From assembly GCA_934702355.1 (NCBI GenBank), contig CAKUXX010000014.1:1-41122 (forward strand): a stretch of 41,122 bases of DNA, written 5' to 3'. Below, piece by piece: positions 24,874 to 33,601 of the stretch. Origin of the DNA: an uncultured Methanomassiliicoccales archaeon (GTDB taxonomy: Archaea > Thermoplasmatota > Thermoplasmata > Methanomassiliicoccales > Methanomethylophilaceae). Every line of letters starts with the position of its first letter. Position 1 is the first letter of the stretch. The notes beneath the pieces are model-generated. The model was given only the letters and a program-made list of their open reading frames with translations. It searched no databases and was not told where the DNA came from. The translations under genes were made by a program, and so were the position numbers.

Positions 24874-26925
24874 TCAGTACCTTCTTCCGCCGCGGCGTCC
24901 GTCGGGCCTTCCGCGTCCGCCTTTGTTGGATCCCCTGGATGTGTATCCGTCGTCGACGAAGATCGCCTCGAAGGTCTCCAGATCTCCGCGGGCCTCGAAC
25001 TGCTCTTTGACGTACTCCTTGACGTCATCGGATTCGCAGACCTTTCCGAGCCATTTGTATGACGGGAGCGTGGGGTCGTCGCCCATGGCGAACCAGAGCT
25101 TGGCGGCATCCATGTCGGCACCGACATCGTGCAGAGCGTAGACCAGGCGCTTGGAGTGACGGGATTCGTCGGCGGCCATGGCCACAAGGGCATCGCGGCA
25201 TTCCTCGACACCGGCCCTGTAGTTCCTCTTGAGCCAATCGATCTCCTTCTCTCCGTTCATCAGCTTTCCGACAGCCTCGATCTTATCGGGATCTCCGGCG
25301 CAGTACTGGTCGAGATAGTAGGAGTCCTCGCCGTCGTACTGACGGACCAGGTTCTCCGCGTCCCCTCTCGCGAGGTAGATGGATGAGAACGCCTTCCTGA
25401 CATCAGCGCGGTTCTGGACGGGCTTGAGCTCGTCGAGGGCCTCGTCCGATCCGGCCTTTGCCGCATCGATCATGAAGCGTATCCAGTCCTCCTTGTCGGC
25501 CTGGAGCCTCTTCGCCCTCAGGAACATTCCGAAGGGATCGTCTGCGATGTCGAGATCCGCGGACATGGCGACTATGAACTTGCCGTTGTCGTGATATCCG
25601 TTCTTGAGATATTCGACGCCCACTCCGTCGGCACGGGCATCCAGGTATCCGCAGAGGAACCTTGCCTCGGGGAATATGGAAGCGAGCTCCTCCATCTTCT
25701 TCGCAGATGCCGCGTCGCCGCGGACCGCCTTGGCGAAAACGTTGCGGATGGACATCCTGAGCGCCTTCCTCTGCTCGTTCATCTTCAGGCATTCCTCTGC
25801 CTTCTCGGAACCCATGCGCCTCTTCATGAATATCAGGCCGTCGGTGACCTTGTCGGGCATGGAATCGTAATTGGAAGCGAACTCCTCTATGACGGGATCC
25901 TCGGGCTGGACCTCCTCGAGACGCATCATGCAGTACACTGCATGGGGGTCCCTGTCGGAGTACATGCCCTCGAGGAACCTGCGCTCCGAGGACTTGTCCA
26001 TGGTGAGGCATATGTAATCGTACTCGACCATCGCCTGGGGAGTGCATTTGTCCGCGATGGAGGCGCGTGTGGATACCAATGTGTCATGGTCCATTCCGCG
26101 CATCATCGTGATGGCGTTGTTCTCGCATCCCTTGCTCATGCCCACGGCTCCGTGGAGGAACAGGATCAATGCGATGTCGTCACGGCCGTTCACCTGGCAG
26201 TCTATTCCCTTGAACAGTATCTTCTGGGGGTCGGACGGGATGGTCAATTTGTACTCCTGCTCGGTCACGACTGTTTCCTGGACCTGGGGCTCCTCGAAAA
26301 CGGGTGTGCTCCTGTCGCGGTCGTCGTACCTGTCGCGGCGCTGATATCCGCCGGAACGTCCGTGACGGTCTCCGCCGGACCTGTCTCCGCGATCCCTGCG
26401 GGGTCTGTCGCCGTAATCGCGACGGGGCTTGTCGTTGAAGTCTCTGCGAGGCCTGTCACTGTACCTCGGACGGTCCTCGGACCTTCCCTCGCCGTCCCTG
26501 TCGTAGCGCGGCTTGTCACCGTAGTCGCGACGCGGTCTGTCCCCATAATCCCTGCGGGGCTTGTCTCCGTAATCCCTGCGGGGTTTGTCGTTATAATCGC
26601 GGCGGGGCCTGTCGCCGTAGTCACGGCGAGGTCTGTCGTTGTACCTCGGACGGTCGCCCGATTCCCCGTCCCTGTCATGGCGGGGCTTGTCGCCGTAATC
26701 GCGGCGCGGCCTGTCCCCGTAATCACGACGGGGCTTGTCGTTGAAGTCCCTGCGGGGTTTGTCGTTGTACCTCGGACGGTCCCCGCGGTCGTCATTCCTG
26801 CGGGGTCCCCTGCCATATCCTCCGCCACGCGGTCCGGATCCGCGGTTTCCGCCTCCGTACGGCTTCTTTCCGTAGTTGCGGTTGTTCCTGTCATCGTTCC
26901 TGTCGTCGCGGTTGTAATCGGCCAT
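24874..26925 (-). CDS. RG/PRRDYGD-repeat disordered protein with alpha-helical domain
   Basis: 683 residues. Residues 1-215 are low complexity: a GGG/RG opening (NRGSGPRGGGYGRGP), then about 16 tandem units of the type PRRDYGDK or PRYNDR. Residues 220-660 are helical, with no catalytic motif I recognise and a TPR- or Sel1-like feel (short acidic helices with Ala/Leu spacing). The end is a second RGG tail (GGRGRPDGRRGGRRY). Such Arg/Tyr/Asp-rich regions bind RNA and can phase-separate in eukaryotes; here this is inference. I chose MADYNRDDRND at 26925; the longer open frame enters a different gene. A TATA-like ATATTTTTATAT (about 26949-26960) precedes it. Confidence 0.8.
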   Translation of the reverse strand: MADYNRDDRNDDRNNRNYGKKPYGGGNRGSGPRGGGYGRGPRRNDDRGDRPRYNDKPRRDFNDKPRRDYGDRPRRDYGDKPRHDRDGESGDRPRYNDRPRRDYGDRPRRDYNDKPRRDYGDKPRRDYGDRPRRDYGDKPRYDRDGEGRSEDRPRYSDRPRRDFNDKPRRDYGDRPRRDRGDRSGGDRHGRSGGYQRRDRYDDRDRSTPVFEEPQVQETVVTEQEYKLTIPSDPQKILFKGIDCQVNGRDDIALILFLHGAVGMSKGCENNAITMMRGMDHDTLVSTRASIADKCTPQAMVEYDYICLTMDKSSERRFLEGMYSDRDPHAVYCMMRLEEVQPEDPVIEEFASNYDSMPDKVTDGLIFMKRRMGSEKAEECLKMNEQRKALRMSIRNVFAKAVRGDAASAKKMEELASIFPEARFLCGYLDARADGVGVEYLKNGYHDNGKFIVAMSADLDIADDPFGMFLRAKRLQADKEDWIRFMIDAAKAGSDEALDELKPVQNRADVRKAFSSIYLARGDAENLVRQYDGEDSYYLDQYCAGDPDKIEAVGKLMNGEKEIDWLKRNYRAGVEECRDALVAMAADESRHSKRLVYALHDVGADMDAAKLWFAMGDDPTLPSYKWLGKVCESDDVKEYVKEQFEARGDLETFEAIFVDDGYTSRGSNKGGRGRPDGRRGGRRY

Positions 26926-27023
26926 GGTCCACGCTCCATCGTGACCCCATATAAAAATATAGACGGGACCGAAGGCATATCGACGCCTCCGACCCGTCGG
27001 AAAAAGGAAACTGTTTCGGCGGT

Positions 27024-27575
27024 TCAGCTGAATCTTCCCTTCACTCTGATGGAATCCTCGTCCGGTTCCGGGGTGTAGTTGATCTCGCGGGCGTCCTCCC
27101 TGTTGTCGCGGTAGTCGCAGTAGAACACGATGGACTTCAGAACTATGAGCACCGCGAATATGAGGACCAGACCGTTGATTATGAGATCCGCCTCGATCGA
27201 GAAGTCCCCGTCGGAATAGTTGAACAGACCGGAGAGGTTCCCGAAGCTGGTGACGTACAGGAACCAGACCATCTTCATGGCCTGGGCGAGTATGGAGAAC
27301 ACCAGGCGCTTCCCCGTGCCGAGACCGTAGTACTTGGACGGGAATGCGAGTATGACCAGCGGAATACCTGCGATCAGCCATCTGTCGAGAAGGTCGGACA
27401 GACCGTCGATGTTCAGGCCGGATGGCAGCATCGGGAAGAACGCATCGGCGATGACCAGAGGCACGGCGATGTACACTGCGAGGGCGACGATCGTCGAGCA
27501 CAGTCCGCGGACGAAGCTGTCGGAGCACTTGGAGATCTGCTTCTCCCTGCGCTTCTGCTCCCTGTCGGCCTTCAT
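27024..27575 (-). CDS. Membrane protein with four helices, unknown
   Basis: 183 residues. A very basic start (MKADREQKRREKQ) precedes about four membrane helices (about 22-48, 65-85, 88-110 and 130-152) and a polar C-terminal tail. It resembles RDD/DUF-type small integral proteins but I cannot name a family. Its ATG overlaps the stop of the upstream gene (ATGA), so the two are co-translated. A hairpin with a T run on the minus strand (about 26990-27006) may end the pair. Confidence 0.65.
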   Translation of the reverse strand: MKADREQKRREKQISKCSDSFVRGLCSTIVALAVYIAVPLVIADAFFPMLPSGLNIDGLSDLLDRWLIAGIPLVILAFPSKYYGLGTGKRLVFSILAQAMKMVWFLYVTSFGNLSGLFNYSDGDFSIEADLIINGLVLIFAVLIVLKSIVFYCDYRDNREDAREINYTPEPDEDSIRVKGRFS

Positions 27576-28504
27576 GCAGATGCCTCCATCGTGCGTATGG
27601 CATCGATCAGCGATGACGTCTCATCCTCGGTCATGAGATAGCTCAGGCCTCCGAACTCCACCTTGATCCTTCCGTCGGACATGCTTCCTTCCAACGCATC
27701 GGAGAGCTTCCCCTCGCATGACATCCTCATGACCGTGGAACCGTCGTATGAGAACTCCAGCTTGACCCCGCCTACGCTTCCGACGCCGACGGAATTGCCT
27801 TCGCATCCTCTTACCTCGAGGATCGCGGAAGTGCCGTCATGACTCAAAGTGTGGTCATAGGAGAGCACATCCCCTCCGCCCCTTACCTCGAGTTCGATCA
27901 CGTTGTCGTAGTTCACGGAGATCACGCTGCCGCTGTTGCATCCGTAGGCGCCCAACACGTTGTAGAGCACCATCGGGATCATGAATCCGACAGATATCTC
28001 GTCCTCGATGCCGTCGGAAAGGGGCACGGTCACATGGTTCACGACACCGTCGTCGCTGAACAGACGCACGGACACATCCATCTTCATGGAACCGATCAGC
28101 GAGCTCGGAACGAGCAGTCCGGACCGGGAACCGAAAATGACCGCATTGGAATATATCACATATTCCTGAGTGGCGATGTTCCCTTCCGCATCCTTCACAA
28201 CGGCGACGGACGCGCCGCTGGCCAGGATCTTCCCGACCACGGCGGAAACACTGTCGGGACCGACGGGCTCGATGTTGCCGTTGTACTCCACAGTGAATCC
28301 TTCTCCGGATGCAATTGCATTCGATATGTTATCAGAAAGCGACTTCTCGTCCATGCGTTCGAGATCGTATATCGCATGGGTGCCGGTAGAGAGCCCGTTG
28401 TCCTTCATATCCGGCAGAGCGGATATCATGGGCAACGCCACTATCACCAGAATCGCCACGACCGCGATCGCATAGACGGCTCTGACGACGGTTCCAGATT
28501 TCAT
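27572..28504 (-). CDS. Membrane-anchored extracytoplasmic protein, unknown
   Basis: 310 residues. A single N-terminal hydrophobic segment (AVYAIAVVAILVIVALPMISAL) anchors the protein; the remaining 280 residues are soluble, beta-rich and Ser/Gly/Val-rich, expected outside the cell. No domain recognised. Co-translated with the next membrane protein through an ATGA overlap, suggesting a two-protein envelope complex. Confidence 0.65.
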   Translation of the reverse strand: MKSGTVVRAVYAIAVVAILVIVALPMISALPDMKDNGLSTGTHAIYDLERMDEKSLSDNISNAIASGEGFTVEYNGNIEPVGPDSVSAVVGKILASGASVAVVKDAEGNIATQEYVIYSNAVIFGSRSGLLVPSSLIGSMKMDVSVRLFSDDGVVNHVTVPLSDGIEDEISVGFMIPMVLYNVLGAYGCNSGSVISVNYDNVIELEVRGGGDVLSYDHTLSHDGTSAILEVRGCEGNSVGVGSVGGVKLEFSYDGSTVMRMSCEGKLSDALEGSMSDGRIKVEFGGLSYLMTEDETSSLIDAIRTMEASA

Positions 28505-28522
28505 GTTAGCATATCGGAGTTT

Positions 28523-28978
28523 TCAGTTAATAATGGTGTTTCCGTTTCGGTCCCCCAGAGGCTTCCTCATGAGTATATGGGGGCAGAACTCGTCCATGTA
28601 CTCCTCCCCCTCGGCGACGTATCCCATAGAGGCGTAGAATCCCGACGCACGGACCTGTGCGCTCAGGACGGATTCCCTTCCGCCCATCCTCTTTATCTCG
28701 GCCTCGGCACGTTCCACGGTCAGACGCCCCAACGACCTTCCGCGGTATTCCCTTCTGACCGCTATGCGCCCGATCCAATACGCTCCGCCTTCGGAAGCAT
28801 AGATCCTGCATACCGAGACGGGATATCCGTCGATGAACCCGATGATGTGCACGGAAATGCTATCGGTATCGTCGAACTCCACTTCGAACCCCTGTTCCTC
28901 GACGAAGACCTCCGTACGAATCGTTACGGCCTCATCGGGCAGACTGTCGTATATCCGGAACTCGACTGAATCAGACAT
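28523..28978 (-). CDS. GNAT-family N-acetyltransferase
   Basis: 151 residues. FVEEQGFEVEFDDTD at the start and IGRIAVRREYRGRSLGRLTVERAEAE (acetyl-CoA pyrophosphate-binding motif A) identify a GNAT enzyme of the ElaA/YitI-like group. The later ASGFYASMGYVAEGEEYMDEFCPHILM is the usual C-terminal half. Substrate unknown. Confidence 0.88.
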   Translation of the reverse strand: MSDSVEFRIYDSLPDEAVTIRTEVFVEEQGFEVEFDDTDSISVHIIGFIDGYPVSVCRIYASEGGAYWIGRIAVRREYRGRSLGRLTVERAEAEIKRMGGRESVLSAQVRASGFYASMGYVAEGEEYMDEFCPHILMRKPLGDRNGNTIIN

Positions 28979-29068
28979 CGGCCGTGCAACGGCATCGCGG
29001 ATATCATCGTTTCCGTGTTCCCCTGATTGACTGCGCTAGGAATGCTACACAGACTGCTTTCCGGTCGG

Positions 29069-29089
29069 ATCCATCCTTGTTCGATGGAT
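29069..29089 (-). terminator. Hairpin after the first DUF4143 ATPase
   Basis: ATCCATC (29069-29075) and GATGGAT (29083-29089) form a 7-bp stem just past the ATPase stop on the minus strand. It is likely a terminator or RNA end. Confidence 0.35.
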
Positions 29090-29093
29090 ATCG

Positions 29094-30272
29094 TCATTCC
29101 AACAGCCAATCGATGACGTTGACCACTTCGATCCCGTCATACGATCCGAGGCCGAAGCGGTCCAAAGTGAGCACGGTCTTGCGGAAGTTGTCGTCGACCT
29201 TCTCCAAGGAGCGGAACTCCCTGTCCCTGGTGGCCTCGGACATCATGCTCAAAGACACCTGGTAGTATTCTGTGCCCCTGTCGTCCGAGACTGTGAAATC
29301 CACTTCGTGATCCCTGTAACTGCCGACGCGGACTGTCGGATACCTGCGACGGAGCTCCATGAACACTATGTTCTCCAAAGGCCTGCTGATATCGGGTGTC
29401 CCGACCCCGCGCATCATGACCCTGCACATACCGACATCCGTTGCATAGTACTTGCCTTTGGATTGTATTACCCGCTTCCCGATGATGTCGTATCTTTCAC
29501 AGTATTCGAAAAGATGCGCGGACAGCATCTCGTCGACGAACCTCTGGACCGTCGGATAACCCAATCCGATACTCTTGGAGATGTTGTCCACATTTGTGAC
29601 GTTCCCTATGTTGGAGAACAGGAATCTGGCCACCGAGACCACTTTCGAGACGTCCCTGCTGCCTGTATGCTCCAGTACGTCTCTCACAAGAACGGTATTG
29701 AATACATCCGCCAGCTGATTGTCGCATAATTCGCTGCCTCTGGAGGGTTCTATCACAGGCAGTGATCCGTAACGCAGGTATTCCTCGAACCTTGCGTATC
29801 TGTCGCCGGGGTAGAGTCCCATATATTCTTTGAACGACAGGGGATACAGTTTGATCTCCGTGTATCTGCCGGAGATCTTGGTGGCGAGTTCCGATGACAG
29901 CATCTTGGAACTTGACCCGGTTATGTAGACGTCACAGTCTCCGCGGGCGATCATCTCGGCCACGACCCGCTCCCATCCGTCAACATCCTGGATCTCATCA
30001 ATGAAGACGTAATGGATGCCGTTGCCCGAGAGGCCGTCATGTATGCGTTCCTTGAGACCGTGCCAATCCATATCCTCATCGATGTAATCGAGATCGAGAT
30101 AGATCACATTGTCCGAATCCCCGAGGGTATCCCTGAACTGTCTCATGAGGGTGGTCTTCCCACTGCGACGCATCCCTGTGATGACCTTTACGAGGTCGGT
30201 CTTGCCTTTGGCGGACCTGAGCAGTTCGAGATATCTCTCCCTGAGAACTTCCATGAGATGATATCGTTTCAT
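29094..30272 (-). CDS. AAA_14 / DUF4143 ATPase, copy 1
   Basis: 392 residues. Walker A is GMRRSGKTT, Walker B is YVFIDEIQ and sensor 1 is ITGSSSKML. The C-terminal DUF4143 part contains HEVDFTVSDDRGTEYYQVSLS, reminiscent of a PD-(D/E)xK nuclease fold. These archaeal/bacterial ATPases are abundant in gut methanogens, often in many copies; their role is unsettled (mobile element, toxin or defence proposals). Two identical palindromes sit directly before the ATG. Confidence 0.9.
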   Translation of the reverse strand: MKRYHLMEVLRERYLELLRSAKGKTDLVKVITGMRRSGKTTLMRQFRDTLGDSDNVIYLDLDYIDEDMDWHGLKERIHDGLSGNGIHYVFIDEIQDVDGWERVVAEMIARGDCDVYITGSSSKMLSSELATKISGRYTEIKLYPLSFKEYMGLYPGDRYARFEEYLRYGSLPVIEPSRGSELCDNQLADVFNTVLVRDVLEHTGSRDVSKVVSVARFLFSNIGNVTNVDNISKSIGLGYPTVQRFVDEMLSAHLFEYCERYDIIGKRVIQSKGKYYATDVGMCRVMMRGVGTPDISRPLENIVFMELRRRYPTVRVGSYRDHEVDFTVSDDRGTEYYQVSLSMMSEATRDREFRSLEKVDDNFRKTVLTLDRFGLGSYDGIEVVNVIDWLLE

Positions 30273-30280
30273 TAGTATAA

Positions 30281-30302
30281 AATCCTAAGTTAAGTTAGGA
30301 TT
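30281..30302. promoter_or_regulatory. Palindrome 1 before DUF4143 ATPase copy 1
   Basis: The core TCCTAAGTTAAGTTAGGA (30283-30300) is an 18-bp near-perfect palindrome, extended by AA and TT to 22 bp. It lies nine bases before the ATG. The identical core recurs exactly 40 bp upstream, about four helical turns away. Confidence 0.7.
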
Positions 30303-30320
30303 TATGCCATTACTCCTGAT

Positions 30321-30344
30321 TATCCTAAGTTAAGTTAGGATAAT
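30321..30344. promoter_or_regulatory. Palindrome 2 before DUF4143 ATPase copy 1
   Basis: The same 18-bp core (30323-30340), flanked by TTA and TAA to give 9-bp arms. A TATA-like CATAAAT on the minus strand (about 30300-30306) lies between the copies, so a bound dimer pair would block the promoter. Confidence 0.7.
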
Positions 30345-30686
30345 TGGTTCTTTACCTAGGGTTTCTGAAGATAGACATCCGACATTTCAAAAGAGAAGTA
30401 ATGGAAAATGGATTCCACAGAATGACACGGACATTCATTCCGAACATGGACCATTCTTCGAAGAACAAAGAGTCGCCCTTCCAGTTCAACCATTTGGAAC
30501 GCATCCCTGACGTTTCCTGGATTGACATGATCTGATGTTGTTTATTTGCCCCTTTCATGCCCCTTTTATGCCTCTACATCAGTATTCCTCAGGATTAAAT
30601 GTCAAATCGATTCCGACCTGAATCTTCGTGTTTCTATGGTTAGATTAGGACTAATTGAATTGTAATGCGTAAATACGCAGTAGTAT
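30345..30686. other. Non-coding stretch between the two DUF4143 genes
   Basis: Short frames exist on both strands but none resembles a protein family, and base use is AT-rich. The right end holds an inverted-repeat copy (30652-30679). I see no other feature. Confidence 0.4.
30652..30679. repeat. Left inverted repeat flanking DUF4143 ATPase copy 2
   Basis: Contains the palindrome TGCGTAAATACGCA (30666-30679). Read in reverse, the following bases are TTACAATTCAAT, matching CTACAATTCAGT at the right copy (32005-32030). The copies are therefore inverted repeats of about 25 bases around the gene. Confidence 0.6.
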
Positions 30687-31958
30687 TCAAATTAATTCCT
30701 TGTCCATCATGAAATCGATCACGTTGATGTGAAGAACCCCTATGTCGTCGAACCATCTGTTCCCGACATCCGTACGGACGACGATCTTCCTGAAGGAGTC
30801 ACCTGTGTATCTGAACTGATCGGTCTCCGCGTTCAATTTCTCCTCGTCCGGAATGGCGAAGGCCGACTGTATGTACACTTTTTCGCCATACCTGTTGGCT
30901 ACGAAATCGATCTCCTTGGGGATGCGGACGGATTTTCCATCCGGCTTCTTGGCATTGATGGTCACGACGCCTACATCCACAGAGTACCCTCTGATCCGGA
31001 GTTCGTTGTATATCGCGTTCTCCATGAGATGGGTCACCTCCTGCTGTCTGAAATTCAGACGGGCATTGCGCAATCCCAGATCCTCGCAGTAATACTTCTG
31101 AGGATAGGAGAAGTACCTCTTCCCTTTCACATCGTAACGCTGAGACTCCGAGAACAGGAATGCGTCTTTGAGGTAATCCAGATACGTCCGGACGGTACCC
31201 TCGCTGACGTTCTTGAAATGAGATGCGATCTGTTTGGGATTTGTGAGGGATCCGATGTTGGAACTTATGAAATCGATGATCCCCTCCAACACCTCGGGAT
31301 GCTCTATCGCATGCCTCTCCTTTATGTCCCTTATATAGGTCTCCGTGAACAGACCCTTCAGATAATCCGCCTTGTCCTCGTTGGATGACAGGGACTGAAT
31401 GTAGGGCATGCCTCCGAAGGTGAGATAGTCATTGTATGCCGCCAGTCTGTCTCCGCCTTTGGCCGAATAGAATTCTGAGAACGAGAGAGGGTGAAGGCGT
31501 ATCTCGTCACCACGGCCGCGGAACTGCGTCAACACATCGGTGCTGAGCATGTGGGAGTTACTGCCTGTGATGTAGATGTCGAGATAACCTGTATTGAGGA
31601 GACCGTTCAGCGTTTCGTAGAAGGTGATGTCCTCCCCGTTCTCCAAATAAGGATTCTTCACCTTGGACACCATCTGGATCTCATCGATGAAGACATACCT
31701 CTTCTTCCCGTCCGAGGTCAATGACTTGACATGCTCGTACAGGGAAACCGGATTCCTGAGCGAGATGGCATCCATGTCCTCGAGTTTGATCTCGATTATA
31801 TCCTCAGGATCGACCCCTTCGGACAACAGACGGTTCTTGAAGATCGTGAACAACAGATAGGATTTTCCGCACCTCCTGATGCCGGTCACTATCTTAACCA
31901 GTCCATTCCATCTGTGGGAACACAGTTTTTCGAGATACAGGTCCCTCTTTATCTCCAT
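30687..31958 (-). CDS. AAA_14 / DUF4143 ATPase, copy 2
   Basis: 423 residues from the ATG at 31958 (MEIKRDLYLEKL, the usual family start; a GTG five codons upstream is open too). Walker A is GIRRCGKSYL, Walker B is YVFIDEIQMV, sensor ITGSNSHML. DUF4143 ends with KEIDFVANRYGEKVYIQSAFAI, a nuclease-like segment. It shares domain order but not close sequence with copy 1. A TATA-like ATTATATTC (31980-31992, minus) precedes it. Inverted palindromes flank the gene on both sides. Confidence 0.9.
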   Translation of the reverse strand: MEIKRDLYLEKLCSHRWNGLVKIVTGIRRCGKSYLLFTIFKNRLLSEGVDPEDIIEIKLEDMDAISLRNPVSLYEHVKSLTSDGKKRYVFIDEIQMVSKVKNPYLENGEDITFYETLNGLLNTGYLDIYITGSNSHMLSTDVLTQFRGRGDEIRLHPLSFSEFYSAKGGDRLAAYNDYLTFGGMPYIQSLSSNEDKADYLKGLFTETYIRDIKERHAIEHPEVLEGIIDFISSNIGSLTNPKQIASHFKNVSEGTVRTYLDYLKDAFLFSESQRYDVKGKRYFSYPQKYYCEDLGLRNARLNFRQQEVTHLMENAIYNELRIRGYSVDVGVVTINAKKPDGKSVRIPKEIDFVANRYGEKVYIQSAFAIPDEEKLNAETDQFRYTGDSFRKIVVRTDVGNRWFDDIGVLHINVIDFMMDKELI

Positions 31959-32004
31959 ATTATAGACATGCACGTGATAAGAATATAATTCTATTGGATA
32001 CTTA

Positions 32005-32030
32005 TGCGTAAATACGCACTACAATTCAGT
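32005..32030. repeat. Right inverted repeat flanking DUF4143 ATPase copy 2
   Basis: TGCGTAAATACGCA (32005-32018) followed by CTACAATTCAGT. It lies just upstream of the ATPase TATA box and may act as an operator, or mark the edge of a transferred unit. Confidence 0.6.
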
Positions 32031-32206
32031 GAGGGATTCTTACAGAAGAACATGTAGGAAATTCTGACCGAATGGATCGCGAATCCTGTGAACAGGTGAG
32101 GTCGGGAACAGCAATTCCACTACGGTGAATTAGTTCTCCCTACCGTTTTACGGATGTTTTGTTGGCCTAGATCTCCAACTGTAAAGGAATTACGTTCGAA
32201 TGTTCG

Positions 32207-32216
32207 CTTAAATATG
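32207..32216 (+). promoter_or_regulatory. TATA box of the importer operon
   Basis: CTTAAATATG predicts a start near 32237, 12 bases before the GTG at 32249. A strong AAGGAG ribosome site lies at 32237-32242. Confidence 0.6.
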
Positions 32217-32234
32217 TTGGAAGAATAATCCAAC
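32216..32234. promoter_or_regulatory. Putative operator of the importer operon
   Basis: GTTGGAagaataaTCCAAC has perfect 6-bp arms with a seven-base spacer, placed between the TATA box and the predicted start. That is the normal position for an archaeal repressor, for example a metal-sensing one; the regulator is not identified. Confidence 0.5.
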
Positions 32235-32248
32235 TTAAGGAGATAATC

Positions 32249-33589
32249 GTGGACAAGAAAATGATGTACGCAATAGTTGCAGTGGCGGTAATCGCCATTG
32301 CGGCGGTCTCTGTGTTCGTCGTCACGGACAATTCGAAAAGTGACGACAACTACTCGGCCGCATCATTCGAAGATACACGTCTGAGAATCTACGGAAACGC
32401 AAACGGTGACGATATCATCGACAATGCCGATATCAAACTGATCCAATGGATCATCGATTGCAACACAGACGACGATAATACCAACGACGTCGAGTGGAAG
32501 AAGAACTACCCTCTGGCCGACGCGAACTACGACGGAAAGGTCAACTCTGAAGACATAGATGTTGTCAAGAAGATAGTCAACAAAGAGAAGACCAGGATGT
32601 ACTACTTCAACAAGTACGAGAGGGTCACCTACGTCAACTACCCCATTAGCGACAAGATCGGAGGAGAATACCTGAACATCCAGCTCCTCCCCGCCATCGG
32701 CTCGTACAATATGCTCAAAGCTATCGACGACACCACACCCACGCTGTTCAGCAACGTCTACCCCGGAGTCGACAAGATGCCCATCATGGGAGATTGGGGT
32801 GCAATCACCATCGAGTCTCTCAACGACCTCTACAACAAGGGCACCATAGGAACATTCATCCAGTGGACCGGCGGTAAGAACGTGGATTACATCTGGGACA
32901 AGGCCGAGGCTTCCGGTCTATCGGAGAAAATGTCCTTCGTCATCGTTCCCTGCCAGGGACCCGATGTGATCCAGGGCGTCTTGGAGCTGGCATGCATGCT
33001 TGGAGACCAGTCCCTTTCCGACAAATACGTGAAATGGTACGACAAGGCCATGGATCTGATGGACTCCATCGAGGAGAAGATCGAGGGAGGAAAGAAGACC
33101 GTGACCGCAGTCAGGTGCTACACCAACAAAGCATCAGGCATAGCGGCCTTCGGATCCGCACAGGGACCCGCACTTTGGTTCAACAAGGTCATCAACTTCC
33201 AGCCCGCCTACGTCGGTAAGGCCGGTTTCACCAATATCGAATCAGTAGAGAACTTCATGTCCACTGCCACAGAAGAGGTCATCGTCATGTTCCAGAAGAA
33301 CTGCGACTGGTCCGAATTCAACGGCCTGGTGGAGACATACCTCAAGGATGTCTATTCCGCCACGCCCCAGTTCAAGAACGGGAACATGTACGTTGTGGAC
33401 TTCGAGATGATGCCTTTCGCAGCCGGACCCGCCGGATGCTACATCCTCGCGGCAAACCTCTACCCCGAGCTCTTCAACATCGACGATGCCCTGGACTTCC
33501 TCCAGGAGTACCTCAACGACTTCGCAGTCAGAGAGGGCGCCGATGCCCGTCAGGGATTCACCTACACAGGTGCAGGCTACTCCAACTGA
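32249..33589 (+). CDS. FecB/BtuF-type substrate-binding protein with dockerin module
   Basis: 446 residues from a GTG start set by AAGGAG. A signal/anchor helix (YAIVAVAVIAIAAVSVFVV, residues 7-25) is followed by a dockerin-like pair of calcium-binding repeats: GNANGDDIIDNADIKLIQWII and, 40 residues later, DANYDGKVNSEDIDVVKKIV. Residues about 120-440 form a periplasmic-binding-protein type III fold as in Fe-siderophore and cobalamin uptake (LLPAIGSYNMLKAI, MGDWGAITIESL). It should capture ligand outside the membrane for the permease encoded next. Dockerins normally bind cohesin; no cohesin is in the window. Ligand unknown. Confidence 0.85.
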   Translation: MDKKMMYAIVAVAVIAIAAVSVFVVTDNSKSDDNYSAASFEDTRLRIYGNANGDDIIDNADIKLIQWIIDCNTDDDNTNDVEWKKNYPLADANYDGKVNSEDIDVVKKIVNKEKTRMYYFNKYERVTYVNYPISDKIGGEYLNIQLLPAIGSYNMLKAIDDTTPTLFSNVYPGVDKMPIMGDWGAITIESLNDLYNKGTIGTFIQWTGGKNVDYIWDKAEASGLSEKMSFVIVPCQGPDVIQGVLELACMLGDQSLSDKYVKWYDKAMDLMDSIEEKIEGGKKTVTAVRCYTNKASGIAAFGSAQGPALWFNKVINFQPAYVGKAGFTNIESVENFMSTATEEVIVMFQKNCDWSEFNGLVETYLKDVYSATPQFKNGNMYVVDFEMMPFAAGPAGCYILAANLYPELFNIDDALDFLQEYLNDFAVREGADARQGFTYTGAGYSN

Positions 33590-33601
33590 AGGTGAAACGA
33601 T

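Noticed and set aside
26300..26900. Short tandem repeats that might be a CRISPR array
   Set aside because: The repeats are in-frame codons for PRRDYGD-like units with no unique spacers, so they are protein repeats.
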